Positions 17,785 to 27,116 are shown, numbered from the stretch's first letter. The stretch: 64,000 nt of DNA from Verrucomicrobiales bacterium (GCA_015075445.1 JABTUJ010000011.1:62001-126000); one strand, 5' to 3'. Notes: generated by a model not told the origin, from the sequence alone. Numbers and translations are program-made.

Positions 17785-18081
17785 GTGAAGCCATCGACGC
17801 TGCCGACGACCTGCGAGATCACGGGCGTGCCACGGCCGGACTGCTGCCCGCTGAGCAAGGTCCGGGTGGGGACGTGCGTGCGCATCAAACAGCTCCTGGC
17901 TTCGCCCGACCTCTGTCAGCGGCTGCGGGAGATGGGGCTCTGTGAGGAGCAGCGGATCAAGCTGCTACTGCGCGACCGCAGCGTGGTCTGCCAGGTCTGC
18001 AACGTTCGGCTGGGCCTGAGCGGGAGCGTGGCCGATTCGATCTGGGTCGAACCGCTGCCGGGGCAGAAGCCGGCGGCCTGA
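17785..18081 (+). CDS. feoA: FeoA-domain protein (first copy)
   Basis: A 98-aa cytoplasmic FeoA/SH3-like protein that supports FeoB-driven Fe(II) uptake. The FeoA fold is recognisable from GTCVRIKQL through LCQRLREMGLCEEQRIKLLL to GSVADSIWVEP. An N-terminal extension has several cysteines (CEITGVPRPDCCPLSK; later VCQVCNV), which could bind metal or sense redox state. The GTG at 17785 is the start that includes this extension. The stop lies 3 bp before the second feoA, so the three genes form one operon. Confidence 0.88.
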   Translation: MKPSTLPTTCEITGVPRPDCCPLSKVRVGTCVRIKQLLASPDLCQRLREMGLCEEQRIKLLLRDRSVVCQVCNVRLGLSGSVADSIWVEPLPGQKPAA

Positions 18082-18084
18082 CTC

Positions 18085-18327
18085 ATGATCTCCGCGCCCC
18101 AACCTTTGACTTCTCTGGCCGCGGGCCAGAGCGGTGTGGTGGCCGAGCTCGTGCTGCCTGGTGACATGCGGGCCCGGTTGCTCGAGCTGGGGCTCACCTC
18201 CGGGACGTCCGTCCAGTTGCTGCGCTTCGCTCCGCTGGGTGACCCGGTGGAAATCCTCGTCCGAGGTTCCCATCTCTCTCTGCGGCGTCACGAAGCCGAG
18301 CTGGTGTTGGTGCACGGCCCGAGCTAG
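18085..18327 (+). CDS. feoA: FeoA-domain protein (second copy)
   Basis: A compact 80-aa FeoA: LTSLAAGQSGVVAEL, MRARLLELGLTSGTSVQLLR, GDPVEILVRGSHLSLRRHEA. It would bind or modulate FeoB at the membrane. Two tandem FeoA genes before feoB are a known arrangement. This copy lacks the cysteines of the first, suggesting distinct roles. It starts 3 bp after the first copy and ends 21 bp before feoB. Confidence 0.92.
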   Translation: MISAPQPLTSLAAGQSGVVAELVLPGDMRARLLELGLTSGTSVQLLRFAPLGDPVEILVRGSHLSLRRHEAELVLVHGPS

Positions 18328-18348
18328 CGAGGCGCGCGCAAGGTATTG

Positions 18349-20619
18349 ATGGCTTCCCGTTCGCCCAGCCTGGTCGCACCCCGCGGCGGCCGCGGATCCA
18401 CCCCGGCCCGGATGATCGTGGTCCTCACCGGCAATCCGAATTGCGGCAAGACCACGCTTTTCAATGCGCTCACGGGCTTGCGGGCCCGGGTGGGCAACTA
18501 CGCGGGCGTGACCGTCGAACGTAAGGAAGGGCGGTTGCTCGGAACCAAACCTCCCCGGGCCATCACGGTGCTCGACCTGCCGGGCACGTACAGTCTCAGT
18601 CCCCAGTCGCTCGACGAGCAGATCGCGCGGGATGTGCTGCTGGGGCGGCTCGACGAAGTGTCTGCGCCGGGCGTTGTCGTGGTGGTGGTGGACGCCTCGA
18701 ACCTCGAGCGGAACCTCTACTACGCCGCCCAGGTGATCGAGCTGGGATATCCCACCGTGCTCGCCCTGAACATGGTGGATGTAGCGAGGGACAACGGTCA
18801 CCTGGTCGACGCTGTCCGTCTCGAGCAGGAACTGGGCGTCCCCGTCTTCCCGCTGGTGGCCAGCACACGCGAAGGCGTCCCGGCGTTGCGGGACAAGCTC
18901 GTGCGTATGTTGCAGGACCAGTCGCCGGCCCCGAACACCCCACGGTTCGAGCAACTGCCCCCCCCGATGGCGAGGGAGCTCGACACCCTGGTGCCGCTGC
19001 TGGGTGATCTGGCCACCGAGTCCCCCGCCCAGGCACGGGCCGAAGCCCTGCTGCTGCTCAGTGACGAGCGCAACTTCTCCGAGAACGCCGCGTATCACCC
19101 GCCCCCCGTGGGCCCGGCTGCGCTGGCGGCGCGGCGCCGTCTGGAAACCGGCGGCGTGGATTGGCGAACCGTCGTGATCGAGGCCCGGTACGACCGGGTG
19201 CGGGCCATCCACGATGCTGTGGTAACGGAGACCCAGCCTCAGGGCGAGACCACCAGCGACCGGCTGGATCGTGTGTTCACGCATCGGATCTGGGGAACCG
19301 CCATTTTTCTCGCGCTCATGGCGCTGATGTTCCAGAGCATTTTCACGCTCGCCCAGGTGCCCATGGATCTGCTGGAAGGTGGGGTGGGGTGGGTGGGCAG
19401 CCACGTGGCCGACTGGCTGCCGCCCGGCGACCTGCGGAGCCTGCTCGTGGACGGTGCCATCGCCGGCGTCGGTGCGGTCGTCGTATTTCTGCCCCAGATC
19501 TGTCTGCTGTTCCTGTTCCTGGGGATCCTGGAGGACACCGGCTATATGGCGCGCGCGGCGTTCCTGATGGACCGCCTCATGAGCAAGGTCGGCCTGCATG
19601 GCAAGAGCTTCATCCCGATGCTCAGTTCATTCGCCTGTGCCATCCCGGGGATCATGGCCACGCGCACCATCGAGCATCCCAAGGACCGGCTGGTGACGAT
19701 TCTGATTGCTCCGCTCATGAGCTGTTCGGCGAGGCTGCCGGTCTACACGCTGCTCATCGCCGCCTGTATTCCGGACCGACGCGTGTTGGGCATGTTCGGG
19801 TTGCCGGGCTTGACCATGCTGGGGATGTACCTGCTTGGGATTGTGCTGGCCTTGGGGATGGCGTGGGTTTTCAAGAAGACCCTCCTGCGCGGTCACACGC
19901 CGTTGCTGATCCTGGAACTGCCGCCGTTCAAGCGTCCCACCGCCGGCGTGCTGCTGCGCCACACGTGGGAGCGGGCCAAGCTTTTCCTGACCAAGGCGGG
20001 GACGGTGATTCTCGGCTTCAACATCCTGCTCTGGTTCCTCGCCAGTTATCCGCGCCCGGCCGAGATCGAAGCCCGGTTCGAGTCGGCGCGGACGGCGCTC
20101 GTCGAGAAGGCCACCTCCGCGGAATCGCCCGCCGCTGCCGAGTCCCGGGAAGCCGCCCTGACCGAACTGGAGCGCGAGTTGGCTGGCGAACGGATTCGGC
20201 ACAGCTACGCCGGCTGGCTGGGGCACGCGATCGAACCGATCATCCGTCCCCTGGGCTTCGACTGGAAGATGGGCATCGGCATCGTGACCTCGTTCGCCGC
20301 TCGCGAGATCTTCGTCAGCACCATGTCGGTCGTTTACAGCATGGGCGGCGGCGATTCGGACGCGGAGGTGGGTGCCCTGGCGACGCAGCTCAAGGACCAG
20401 CGGCATCCGGACGGCACGCCCGTCTACACGGCGCTCACCGGGATCACGCTCATGGTCTTCTATGTCGTCGCGCTGCAATGCGCCAGCACGGTCGCGGTGG
20501 TGCGGCGGGAGACCAACTCCTGGAGATGGCCCCTTTTCCAGTGGGCCTACCTGGGGGTCCTGGCGTGGTGCCTGGCCTTTCTCACCCACTGGGCGGGTCG
20601 GGCTCTCGGCGCGGCTTGA
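18349..20619 (+). CDS. feoB: Ferrous iron transporter FeoB
   Basis: A 756-aa inner-membrane Fe(II) transporter. The N-terminal G-domain has the P-loop GNPNCGKTTLFNAL (from residue 28), G3 in LDLPGTYSL and G4 in LNMVD, followed by the helical GDI-like region. The membrane part holds two Gate motifs: FLPQICLLFLFLGILEDTGY with SFACAIPGIMATRTI, and later FAAREIFVSTMSVVY. The last transmembrane helices end in LAFLTHWAGRALG. The ATG at 18349 adds a 21-residue extension before MIVVLTGNPN; an internal start at 18412 is possible. It forms an operon with the two feoA genes. Confidence 0.96.
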   Translation: MASRSPSLVAPRGGRGSTPARMIVVLTGNPNCGKTTLFNALTGLRARVGNYAGVTVERKEGRLLGTKPPRAITVLDLPGTYSLSPQSLDEQIARDVLLGRLDEVSAPGVVVVVVDASNLERNLYYAAQVIELGYPTVLALNMVDVARDNGHLVDAVRLEQELGVPVFPLVASTREGVPALRDKLVRMLQDQSPAPNTPRFEQLPPPMARELDTLVPLLGDLATESPAQARAEALLLLSDERNFSENAAYHPPPVGPAALAARRRLETGGVDWRTVVIEARYDRVRAIHDAVVTETQPQGETTSDRLDRVFTHRIWGTAIFLALMALMFQSIFTLAQVPMDLLEGGVGWVGSHVADWLPPGDLRSLLVDGAIAGVGAVVVFLPQICLLFLFLGILEDTGYMARAAFLMDRLMSKVGLHGKSFIPMLSSFACAIPGIMATRTIEHPKDRLVTILIAPLMSCSARLPVYTLLIAACIPDRRVLGMFGLPGLTMLGMYLLGIVLALGMAWVFKKTLLRGHTPLLILELPPFKRPTAGVLLRHTWERAKLFLTKAGTVILGFNILLWFLASYPRPAEIEARFESARTALVEKATSAESPAAAESREAALTELERELAGERIRHSYAGWLGHAIEPIIRPLGFDWKMGIGIVTSFAAREIFVSTMSVVYSMGGGDSDAEVGALATQLKDQRHPDGTPVYTALTGITLMVFYVVALQCASTVAVVRRETNSWRWPLFQWAYLGVLAWCLAFLTHWAGRALGAA

Positions 20620-20662
20620 ACCTCGCGCGCCACTCGCGATTGAACGCCGCTCGCGGCCGACT

Positions 20663-20733
20663 GTAGGCGCCGACGTGAGGAGGCGAAGTGGCGGCGCTCC
20701 TGAGCCCAAACGCCTCCTCACGTCGGCGCCTAC
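20663..20733. repeat. Dispersed stem-loop element (complete, 71 bp)
   Basis: Perfect 22-bp inverted arms at 20663-20684 and 20712-20733 surround a 27-nt loop. They are identical in sequence to the arms at 15209. It lies 43 bp after the feoB stop and before the convergent superoxide dismutase, so it may act as a bidirectional transcript end or RNA stabiliser. Confidence 0.92.
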
Positions 20734-20805
20734 GGAAGGTAGGAAACGCCCGCTCCCGGCGGGGGGCAATCGCTCGAGGGAGCCGCTACCGGGTTCGACG
20801 GTCGG

Positions 20806-21543
20806 TCAGGCCGTTGCCGTCTGCCGGTAGCGGTCCGCCACGAAATCCCAGTTGATCACGCCGTAGAACGCGGTGACGTAATCCGCCCGCCGGTTCTGGT
20901 ATTTCAGGTAATAAGCGTGCTCCCAGACATCCAAGCCGAGCAGGGGGATGCGTCCGTGCGAAAGCGGCGAGTCCTGGTTGGGCGTTGACTCGATGCGCAG
21001 CCTGGCGCCGTCTCGTGTCAACCACGCCCAACCGCTGCCGAAGACGCCCAGGGCGGCCTTGGTGAATTGCTCCTGGAAGGCGCTGAACGAGCCGAAATCA
21101 CGCGTGAGCGCCGCGGCGAGTTCGCCGGTGGGACCCGCTCCGTTGTTGCGGCGCAGCAGTTGCCAGAACAGCGCGTGGTTGGCATGCCCGCCGCCGTGAT
21201 TGCGGACGGCACCGCGCACGGCCTCCGGGACGGCGTCCAGCCGACGCAGCAGTTCCTCGACGGGCTTGCCGGCCAGGCTGGGGGCTTCCGCGACGGCCTT
21301 GTTCAGCCCCGCCACATACGCGGCATGGTGCTTGCCGTGATGGATTTCCATCGTGCGCGCATCGATGGCCGGTTCGAGGGCATCCACCGCGTAAGGCAAC
21401 GGGGGCAGGACGAAGGTTCCCCCTGCGCCTCCTGCGGCGGTGGCCGCCGCCTGGGCTTGGGCTTGAGGCGCGTAAAGGCTGGCAGCTCCCGTCAGGGCGC
21501 CGGCAGCGAGGACGGTGGTTTGGAGGGCTTGGCGACGGTTCAT
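20806..21543 (-). CDS. sodA: Exported Fe/Mn superoxide dismutase
   Basis: It converts superoxide to oxygen and hydrogen peroxide. The metal ligands are His68 ([12 protein letters not shown]), His123 ([10 protein letters not shown]), and Asp and His in [26 protein letters not shown] together with TPNQDSPL resembles the manganese form, though metal use cannot be fixed from sequence. From the ATG at 21543 the N-terminus is [20 protein letters not shown], a Tat-like signal ending near QAQA, so the enzyme is probably periplasmic. A start at 21561 ([10 protein letters not shown]) is possible. It neighbours the feo operon convergently, which fits iron-linked oxidative stress, but shared control is not shown. 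Confidence 0.93.
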   Translation of the reverse strand: MNRRQALQTTVLAAGALTGAASLYAPQAQAQAAATAAGGAGGTFVLPPLPYAVDALEPAIDARTMEIHHGKHHAAYVAGLNKAVAEAPSLAGKPVEELLRRLDAVPEAVRGAVRNHGGGHANHALFWQLLRRNNGAGPTGELAAALTRDFGSFSAFQEQFTKAALGVFGSGWAWLTRDGARLRIESTPNQDSPLSHGRIPLLGLDVWEHAYYLKYQNRRADYVTAFYGVINWDFVADRYRQTATA

Positions 21544-21638
21544 GATGGCAATGGCGCTCATTTGTATCCGGCCAGAGTAGGCCGGAAATCCAACCACGCA
21601 AACCGATCCTCCTCTCCCCCCCGACCCGCCGCTGCTGC

Positions 21639-21992
21639 TCAGGTGCGGCTTTGCTGCGGCTCGTGCATGAGACGCCGCACCATGCGGGACACCCGGCGAC
21701 CGGAGGCGCGCAGCTTGGCGGTGTTCCGGTAGAACCCGCCGCAGAGGCGGTTGTTGCAGTTGAACGCCCCCAGGGCGGCATTGACTTCGGACCAGCTCTG
21801 CGCGTTCCCCACACGCTCGAGCAGTTCAAAGTCCATGCGGAAGTGGTCGGGGTGGAACATCAGGATCAGCGGTCGCAACACCCGAACGCGCCAGGGCAGC
21901 GCCTTGCGGGCGGCCACTGGCACATACCGTTCCTCCGGGCATCCGTAGTGCTCGCAAAACCGGTCCTTGAATGACTTCATCCAGTTTGCCAT
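21639..21992 (-). CDS. Conserved-looking hypothetical protein
   Basis: About 117 aa from [18 protein letters not shown]. It has basic and aromatic helices, [19 protein letters not shown], and a small motif [14 protein letters not shown]. There is no signal peptide or membrane segment. The sequence has good coding character and the same strand as its neighbours, but the family was not recognised. The reading starts at 21998 or 21992. It sits between sod and the oxidoreductase with separate gaps, so operon membership is uncertain. Confidence 0.6.
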   Translation of the reverse strand: MANWMKSFKDRFCEHYGCPEERYVPVAARKALPWRVRVLRPLILMFHPDHFRMDFELLERVGNAQSWSEVNAALGAFNCNNRLCGGFYRNTAKLRASGRRVSRMVRRLMHEPQQSRT

Positions 21993-22102
21993 GCTCATAG
22001 CTGCTTAAGAGTTCCACTTAGCCCCCGGATGCGCAAGTGGTTTGTTCGCGAGAGTTCGAGGGCGGTCGCGAGCGAGGTCGGCGGAGCGGTCGCGGGGCGT
22101 CC

Positions 22103-23485
22103 TTAGACTGTTTCCGGTACCCGATAGTGCTTCCGATAGGCGGGCCGCAGCAGTTGGTTGGCGGCGTCCGAGTTGGTGAACCTCTCGCTGGCAGCGTCGA
22201 AGTGGAGCAGTTGCTTGCCGGTCCGGAGCGCCGCCACGCCGAGATGGACCAGGCAGCCGCTCTGGTGCGCCTGTTCGATGTCTCCGTTCGGCTGCGCGCG
22301 CGAGCGGATGCAATCGATGAAGTTCGGCTGGTGCCAGCGGTCGGGGAAATGCCCCTTGTCCTGGGCGACCACCTTGCCCCCCGCCTCGAGCACCTGCCAG
22401 CCGCAGCCGTGGCGCCCCAGGTACATCAGGTTCTTCGTGCCGTAGATCTCGACCCGACACGAGCTCTGCGGCCAGTACGGCCATTGGTCGCCGTACCGAA
22501 CCTCCTGCGGGAACTTGCGCATGTACGGAGCGAAGTTGCCGCTCTCGCAGGTCATCACGAAGTCTCCGTAGTCGTACGTGACGGTGAGCAGGTCCGGCAT
22601 TTCCCGCTCGTCGGGAAACGCCAGCCGCCCGCCGGCGCAGTAAACCGACTTCGGCGCCGGAGGATCGCCCAGGGCCAGGCGGGTGAGGTCAAGCTGATGG
22701 CTCGCGTCGCCGGAGAACGGGCCGCCGGCATAATCCCACCAGTCGTTCCACCCGTGATGCCGGCCGCGGTTGTAGGGCACCTCGGGGGCAGGGCCCAGCC
22801 ACTGGTCCCAATCCAGCCCTGCAGGCGGCGCGCTGTCGGGCTGCGGTCGCCAGGCGCCGCCTTCGAGCAGGTTGAAGACCTTCACCAACACGATCTTGCC
22901 CAGCTTGCCGCTGGTCAGGTACTCGCGCGCGGTCAGGGCGTACGGGGCGCTGCGGTTTTGAAAGCCCACCTGCACCACGCGCTGGTACTTCCGGGCTGCC
23001 TCGATCATCTTGCGGCCCTCCCACAAGGTGAGGGAGGTGTTCTTCTCGACATACACGTCCTTGCCCGCCTGGCAGGCCCAGACGGTCGCCAGGGCATGCC
23101 ACTGTTCGGGCGTGGCGACGACTACGCCGTGTACCTCGCGGTCGTCGAGCGCTTCGCGGATGTCCCCGATGCGTCGCGGCGCACGGCCCTGTTTCTTCTC
23201 GAGTTCGGCGAGCAGGCCGGCGCCGCGGGTCTGGTCGGCGTCGGCCACGTACTTGAACTCGACGCCCGGGACCTGGGCGAAGTTGGTGGCGAGGCCGGAA
23301 CCGCGTCCGCCGGCGCCCATCAAGGCGAGCACGACGCGGTCGTTGGCGCCCTGGGCGTGCAGTCGGTTGGCGGCGGAGAGCGTGGCGCTGGCGCCCACGG
23401 CGAGAGCGGCGGTGCTGCGGGTGGATTGGGCGAGGAATTGGCGGCGGGTGAGGGGAGGCATGGGGGAGGGAGGGTTCGCGGTCAT
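22103..23485 (-). CDS. Tat-exported Gfo/Idh/MocA-family oxidoreductase
   Basis: About 460 aa. A twin-arginine signal (LTRRQFLAQSTRSTAALAVG) precedes a Rossmann NAD(P)-binding domain: VVLALMGAGGRGSGLATNF, VVVATPEQWHALAT, DVYVEKNTSLT with the conserved Glu-Lys. The C-terminal alpha/beta domain carries GGPFSGDASHQLDLTRLALG. Members oxidise or reduce sugars and polyols; exported versions are abundant in Verrucomicrobia and Planctomycetes. The ATG at 23485 is chosen because it leaves a short n-region before RR; 23461 and 23518 are alternatives. The start lies 165 bp from the divergent URO-D gene. The substrate is unknown. Confidence 0.88.
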   Translation of the reverse strand: MTANPPSPMPPLTRRQFLAQSTRSTAALAVGASATLSAANRLHAQGANDRVVLALMGAGGRGSGLATNFAQVPGVEFKYVADADQTRGAGLLAELEKKQGRAPRRIGDIREALDDREVHGVVVATPEQWHALATVWACQAGKDVYVEKNTSLTLWEGRKMIEAARKYQRVVQVGFQNRSAPYALTAREYLTSGKLGKIVLVKVFNLLEGGAWRPQPDSAPPAGLDWDQWLGPAPEVPYNRGRHHGWNDWWDYAGGPFSGDASHQLDLTRLALGDPPAPKSVYCAGGRLAFPDEREMPDLLTVTYDYGDFVMTCESGNFAPYMRKFPQEVRYGDQWPYWPQSSCRVEIYGTKNLMYLGRHGCGWQVLEAGGKVVAQDKGHFPDRWHQPNFIDCIRSRAQPNGDIEQAHQSGCLVHLGVAALRTGKQLLHFDAASERFTNSDAANQLLRPAYRKHYRVPETV

Positions 23486-23650
23486 GGCGGTTGGCGAGGT
23501 TGAATTCGAGTGTGGCATTGGGGGTTGGGTGTAAGCCAAGCGGATCGGGAGGGCAAGCTTTCGAGCAGGGGCGCGCGAGCGGAGCGCGCGAGCGGGGTGG
23601 CGGCAACGCGCTGCTTGGCAACGGGGCCCTGGGTATGGCACACCTTGCGC

Positions 23651-24869
23651 ATGACGCCCCGCGAACGCGTGCTGACGGCTCTGAACCACCGACAACCCGA
23701 CCGCCCTCCGATCGACTGTTCCGGCCACCGCTCCTCCGGGATCGCGGCCATCGCGTACGCGCGGCTCCGCCACCACTTGGGGCTCCCGGAACGGCCGGTG
23801 CGGGTTTACGACCCGGTCCAGCAGCTTGCCATCGTGGACCCGGACATCCTGGACCTACTGGGGGTCGACACCCTGGAGCTGGGCCGGGGGTTTGCGCTTG
23901 AGGCGGCGCATTGGCAGGACTGGACGTTGCCCGACGGCACCCCGTGCCAGATGCCGCGCTGGGTGAACCTGCGCCGCGAACGTGATCGCTGGGTGATTCT
24001 CGGCCCCGAGGACCGGGTATTGGCGCAGATGCCGGACGGCGTGTTGTACTTCGAGCAGACCTACTGGCCGTTTGCGGAGCGGGACGATTTCAGCACGATG
24101 CCCGAGGCCTTGAGCCAGAGCATGTGGACGGCGATCGCGTCACCGCCCGGACCTCTGGGCCAAGGGCCGGACGGGGCGCGGGTGTTGGCGGAAGGGGCGG
24201 CGCGGCTGCGGGCTGGGACCGACCGCGCGCTGATCGGGTTGTTTGGCGGAAACCTGCTCGAGATGGGCCAGTTCCTGTATCGCAATGACAACTTCTTCCT
24301 GCTGCTGGCGGGAGATCCGCGGCGGGCGCACGCGTTTCTGGACCGGGTGGTGGAGATGCACCTGGCCAACCTCGAGCGTTTTCTGAGCGCAGTGGGCCAG
24401 CACCTCGACATCATCCTGTTTGGCGACGACCTGGGGATGCAGTCCGGACCCCAGGTGTCGCCGAAGATGTACCGGGAGTTCTTTTTCCCGCGGGAGCAGG
24501 TGATGTGGCGGCGCGTTCGGGAACTGGCGCCGCATCTCAAGATCATGCTGCATTGCTGCGGGGGGGTGCGGGAGCTTCTGCCGGGGCTGATCGAGGCGGG
24601 GTTGGATGCGATCAACCCGGTGCAGATTTCCTGCAAGGGCATGGAGCCGGCGGGGCTGAAGCGTGATTTCGGGGGGCAACTGACCTTTGGGGGCGGTGCG
24701 ACACGCAGAGTTGTTGGTGCGTGGACGCCGGGCGCGGTGCGGGACCACGCGGCGTCTGCGGGACATCTGGCAGCCCGGCGGTGGCTGGGTGTTTCAGCAG
24801 GTCCACAACGTGCTGGCGGACGCCCCGCCGGCCAACATCCTGGCGATGTACGAAGCGATCCGCGACTGA
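23651..24869 (+). CDS. URO-D family protein (methyltransferase-like), frameshifted near the 3' end
   Basis: The protein starts MTPRERVLTALNHRQPDRPP, the hallmark of the uroporphyrinogen decarboxylase superfamily branch that includes corrinoid methyltransferases. LDIILFGDDLGMQSGP and LKIMLHCCGGVRELLPGLIE fit that branch. True HemE is less likely given the N-terminus. After LTFGGGA (near 24700) the frame goes wrong. The expected ending, IWQPGGGWVFQQVHNVL to ILAMYEAIRD, is present in another frame and stops at 24869. Two indels near 24700 and 24750 explain this. The unbroken frame would run on spuriously to 24952. It may act with the divergent oxidoreductase; that is inference. Confidence 0.8.
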
Positions 24870-24872
24870 CCC

Positions 24873-24957
24873 TGGGGTCGCAACCTAACATTGAACATTT
24901 GGCGCTTACCCCCTCCTTCCTTCCTGCGGTGGGGTCGCATCTTAACATTTAACATTC
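24873..24957. repeat. Short direct repeat with two-unit heptamer seeds
   Basis: TGGGGTCGCA followed by a CTTAACATT-like stretch occurs at 24873-24900 and 24930-24957. Each copy ends in two AACATTN heptamers, a miniature of the large heptamer arrays further right. It fills the gap between two convergent genes. Confidence 0.6.
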
Positions 24958-24994
24958 GGGAAGGACCGCGCGGTTCCGGCCGCTTGTGCCGCGG

Positions 24995-25801
24995 TCAATG
25001 CGGGTGGGGGTGGACGTGGGGGACGGGCAGGGGAAGCGGGCCGGCGAGGGTGGCTTCGTGGCGTTCGGCTGCCGAGAGGCAACTCGGGACCTCGAGTCCG
25101 TGGCGCAACATCAAGGGCTCGTTGGCCAGGACGCGCCGGACCGGGCCATCGGCCACCAGGCGACCTTCGTCCAGGAGGAGCACGCGATCACACGTATCGA
25201 GGACGAACTCGAGGTTGTGACTCGAAATAATGCGGGTGATGGGCAGCCCTTCGAGGATGCGGACCAGTTCCCGGCGGCCGCGCGGGTCGAGGTCGCTGGT
25301 GGGTTCATCCAGGAGGAGGACTTGCGGGGCCATGGCCACCACGCCGGCGATGGCCACGCGGCGTTGCTCGCCGGCGGAGAGATGGAACGGGACGCGGTCG
25401 CGGGCGGTGTCGTCCAGGCCCACGCTGGCGAGGGCGGCGTCCACCCGCCGGCGCACCTCGGTTTCGGGCAAGCCGAGGTTGAGCGGCCCGAAGGCAACGT
25501 CCTCGAACACGGTGGCATGGAGGAGTTGATCCTCGGCATGCTGGAACACGAGGCCGAGGTGGCGATGCACCTGTTGCCGGCCGGCCCGGGTTTGGAGGTC
25601 GTGGCCGGCCACGCGGGCCGAGCCTGAGAAGTCGGGGAGCAGCCCGCCGAGCAAGAGCAGCAGCGTGGTCTTTCCAGCCCCGTTTGGCCCGATCAACCCG
25701 ACGCGCTCGCCATGGGACAGGTGGAAGGTGAGGTTGCCGAGGGCGGCCCGGCCTTCGGGGTAGCGGTAGTGCAGGTGCTCGACCTCGATCAGGCAGCTCA
25801 T
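24995..25801 (-). CDS. cbiO: ECF nickel/cobalt transporter ATPase
   Basis: A 268-aa ABC ATPase that powers metal uptake with CbiQ and CbiM at the inner membrane. It has Walker A GPNGAGKTT (about 38-46), a Q-loop in VFQHAEDQLLHATVFEDVAFG (the form typical of ECF ATPases), signature LSAGEQRRVAIAG, Walker B VLLLDEPTSDLDP and the H-loop ISSHNLEF. The C-terminus ends in a His-rich HVHPHPH tail, fitting a metal system. It is the last gene of the operon, starting 6 bp after cbiQ ends. Nickel versus cobalt cannot be decided from this gene. Confidence 0.94.
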   Translation of the reverse strand: MSCLIEVEHLHYRYPEGRAALGNLTFHLSHGERVGLIGPNGAGKTTLLLLLGGLLPDFSGSARVAGHDLQTRAGRQQVHRHLGLVFQHAEDQLLHATVFEDVAFGPLNLGLPETEVRRRVDAALASVGLDDTARDRVPFHLSAGEQRRVAIAGVVAMAPQVLLLDEPTSDLDPRGRRELVRILEGLPITRIISSHNLEFVLDTCDRVLLLDEGRLVADGPVRRVLANEPLMLRHGLEVPSCLSAAERHEATLAGPLPLPVPHVHPHPH

Positions 25802-25807
25802 GGAGGA

Positions 25808-26569
25808 TCAGGTGCCCGGCCCGCGATCCAGGAACCACAGCCCGAGGGCGGCGCCCAGGCACGCGGCGGACTTCAGCCAGTTGGCCGGCCCGCCGGGGAA
25901 TGGCTGCAGGGAGCGGAGCCGCCCGGTGTACCCGCGGCTGCGCGTGGCGTGTTGCAGGCGCTCGGTTCGTTCGAGGCTGCGGACGAGCGCGACGCCGACA
26001 ACGTTGGCCAGCGGCCGCCACGCGGCCGGGCGAGGGCGGGGAGAGAAGCCGCGAGCGGCCAGGGCCCAGCGCATGCGGGTGAACTCCCCGGCCAGGGTCG
26101 AGAGATACCGGTGCGTGAGGAGGGCAAGCGCCACGAGGATCCTGGGGAGGCGCAATTCCTGCAGGGCCCGCAGCAGGCTCGTCATCGGAGTCGAATAGAC
26201 GAGGGCCATTGCTACCGCCACGAGGGCCAGGGCCCGCAGATAGAACAGGCTGGCCACGCGCAGGCCTTCGCCGCTCAGCCGCACTCCGCCGATCCAGAGG
26301 GGTGCACCCGTAAAGGTGAGCGGCAGCACCAGCAGGCAGGGCAGGAGGAACACCTGGGCGGCGATCAGGCGCCGGGCCAGGAATCGCAGAGGCAGGCGGC
26401 CGCACGCCAGAACAGCCAGCGCGCCCGCGGCTCCCAGCGTGGCGACAGACAGGCTATCGAGCGAGGCCAGGACCAGCATCAGCACGGCGAGGGAAACCAC
26501 CTTCCAGCGGGCATCCCAAGCGTGGAGGGGCGACGTGCCGCGGGCGAACTGCTCAACCTCGGCTTGCAT
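25808..26569 (-). CDS. cbiQ: ECF nickel/cobalt transporter permease CbiQ/NikQ
   Basis: A 253-aa T-component with about five transmembrane helices (e.g. VVSLAVLMLVLASL, VFLLPCLLVLPLTF). The two coupling motifs that touch the ATPase are ALAARGF and TRSRGYTGR, matching the Ala-Arg-Gly signature of EcfT proteins. Its first 17 bp overlap the nikL-like gene and it ends 6 bp before cbiO, so translation is probably coupled. Confidence 0.93.
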   Translation of the reverse strand: MQAEVEQFARGTSPLHAWDARWKVVSLAVLMLVLASLDSLSVATLGAAGALAVLACGRLPLRFLARRLIAAQVFLLPCLLVLPLTFTGAPLWIGGVRLSGEGLRVASLFYLRALALVAVAMALVYSTPMTSLLRALQELRLPRILVALALLTHRYLSTLAGEFTRMRWALAARGFSPRPRPAAWRPLANVVGVALVRSLERTERLQHATRSRGYTGRLRSLQPFPGGPANWLKSAACLGAALGLWFLDRGPGT

Positions 26570-27116
26570 CCGGCGGGAGACGTCGTTCCAGATTGGCCAG
26601 CCGCCGCATGTTGCCGTAGCTCATGGACGCCGCGGCCAGCGCGAGCAGGAACGTCACCCCCAAACCGATGCGCACCATGGGTCCGACCGCCGCGTCGCTG
26701 CGGCCGCGGGTCTCGCCCGCGCTCCGAGGCTGGGGGTGGGGGTGGGCGTGGGTGTGAGCGGCGGGGTGTGCGCTGGTGAGCGTGCCCGGGCTTCCGCCCC
26801 GTAGATCCTTTGCCGACAGCGTGACGGTACGCCGGTGGCCGAAGCCGGCATCGACCACCACGCTGAGGCGGTCGACCGCGGGCAAGGGCGACCGGAAGCG
26901 TCCGCTGGCATCCAGCTTGCCGGAGGTCAGCACCGTGTCGTCGCCGGCCCGTAGTTCGACGGTGGCGCCCGCGGCGGGGGTGCCGTCAGTTGTGCCGTGG
27001 ATCTCCAGTTCCCCAGCGCGGACCGTCCATGCGACGGTCAACTCGTGCGCCCGGCCGGTGATGCCCAACCAGAGTCCGAGGAGGATCCAGCCGGTGGTGC
27101 TACTGAGACGCTTCAT
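26553..27116 (-). CDS. NikL/CbiN-like accessory protein, His-rich
   Basis: A 187-aa envelope protein with signal peptide (WILLGLWLGITGRAHE), a carboxypeptidase-regulatory-like beta domain (GTTDGTPAAGATVELRAGDD), a His-rich linker (PAAHTHAHPHPQPR) and one C-terminal transmembrane helix (MVRIGLGVTFLLALAAAS). This layout matches the extra subunit of NikKMLQO-type nickel transporters and replaces the usual CbiN. The ATG at 27116 has a clear ribosome site (AGGAGGTTGCCC) and overlaps the cbiM stop by 4 bp. Histidines may hand metal to the transporter, which favours nickel; that is inference. Confidence 0.75.
   Translation of the reverse strand: MKRLSSTTGWILLGLWLGITGRAHELTVAWTVRAGELEIHGTTDGTPAAGATVELRAGDDTVLTSGKLDASGRFRSPLPAVDRLSVVVDAGFGHRRTVTLSAKDLRGGSPGTLTSAHPAAHTHAHPHPQPRSAGETRGRSDAAVGPMVRIGLGVTFLLALAAASMSYGNMRRLANLERRLPPDASRG

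Noticed and set aside
17090..17888. Lys/Ser-rich ORFs with KLKGSSKFKGSS repeats
   Set aside because: They are readings of the 18-bp tandem array, not protein genes.
23651..24869. Identification as HemE (haem biosynthesis)
   Set aside because: The N-terminus and the LHCCGGV region fit the broader URO-D/methyltransferase branch better.
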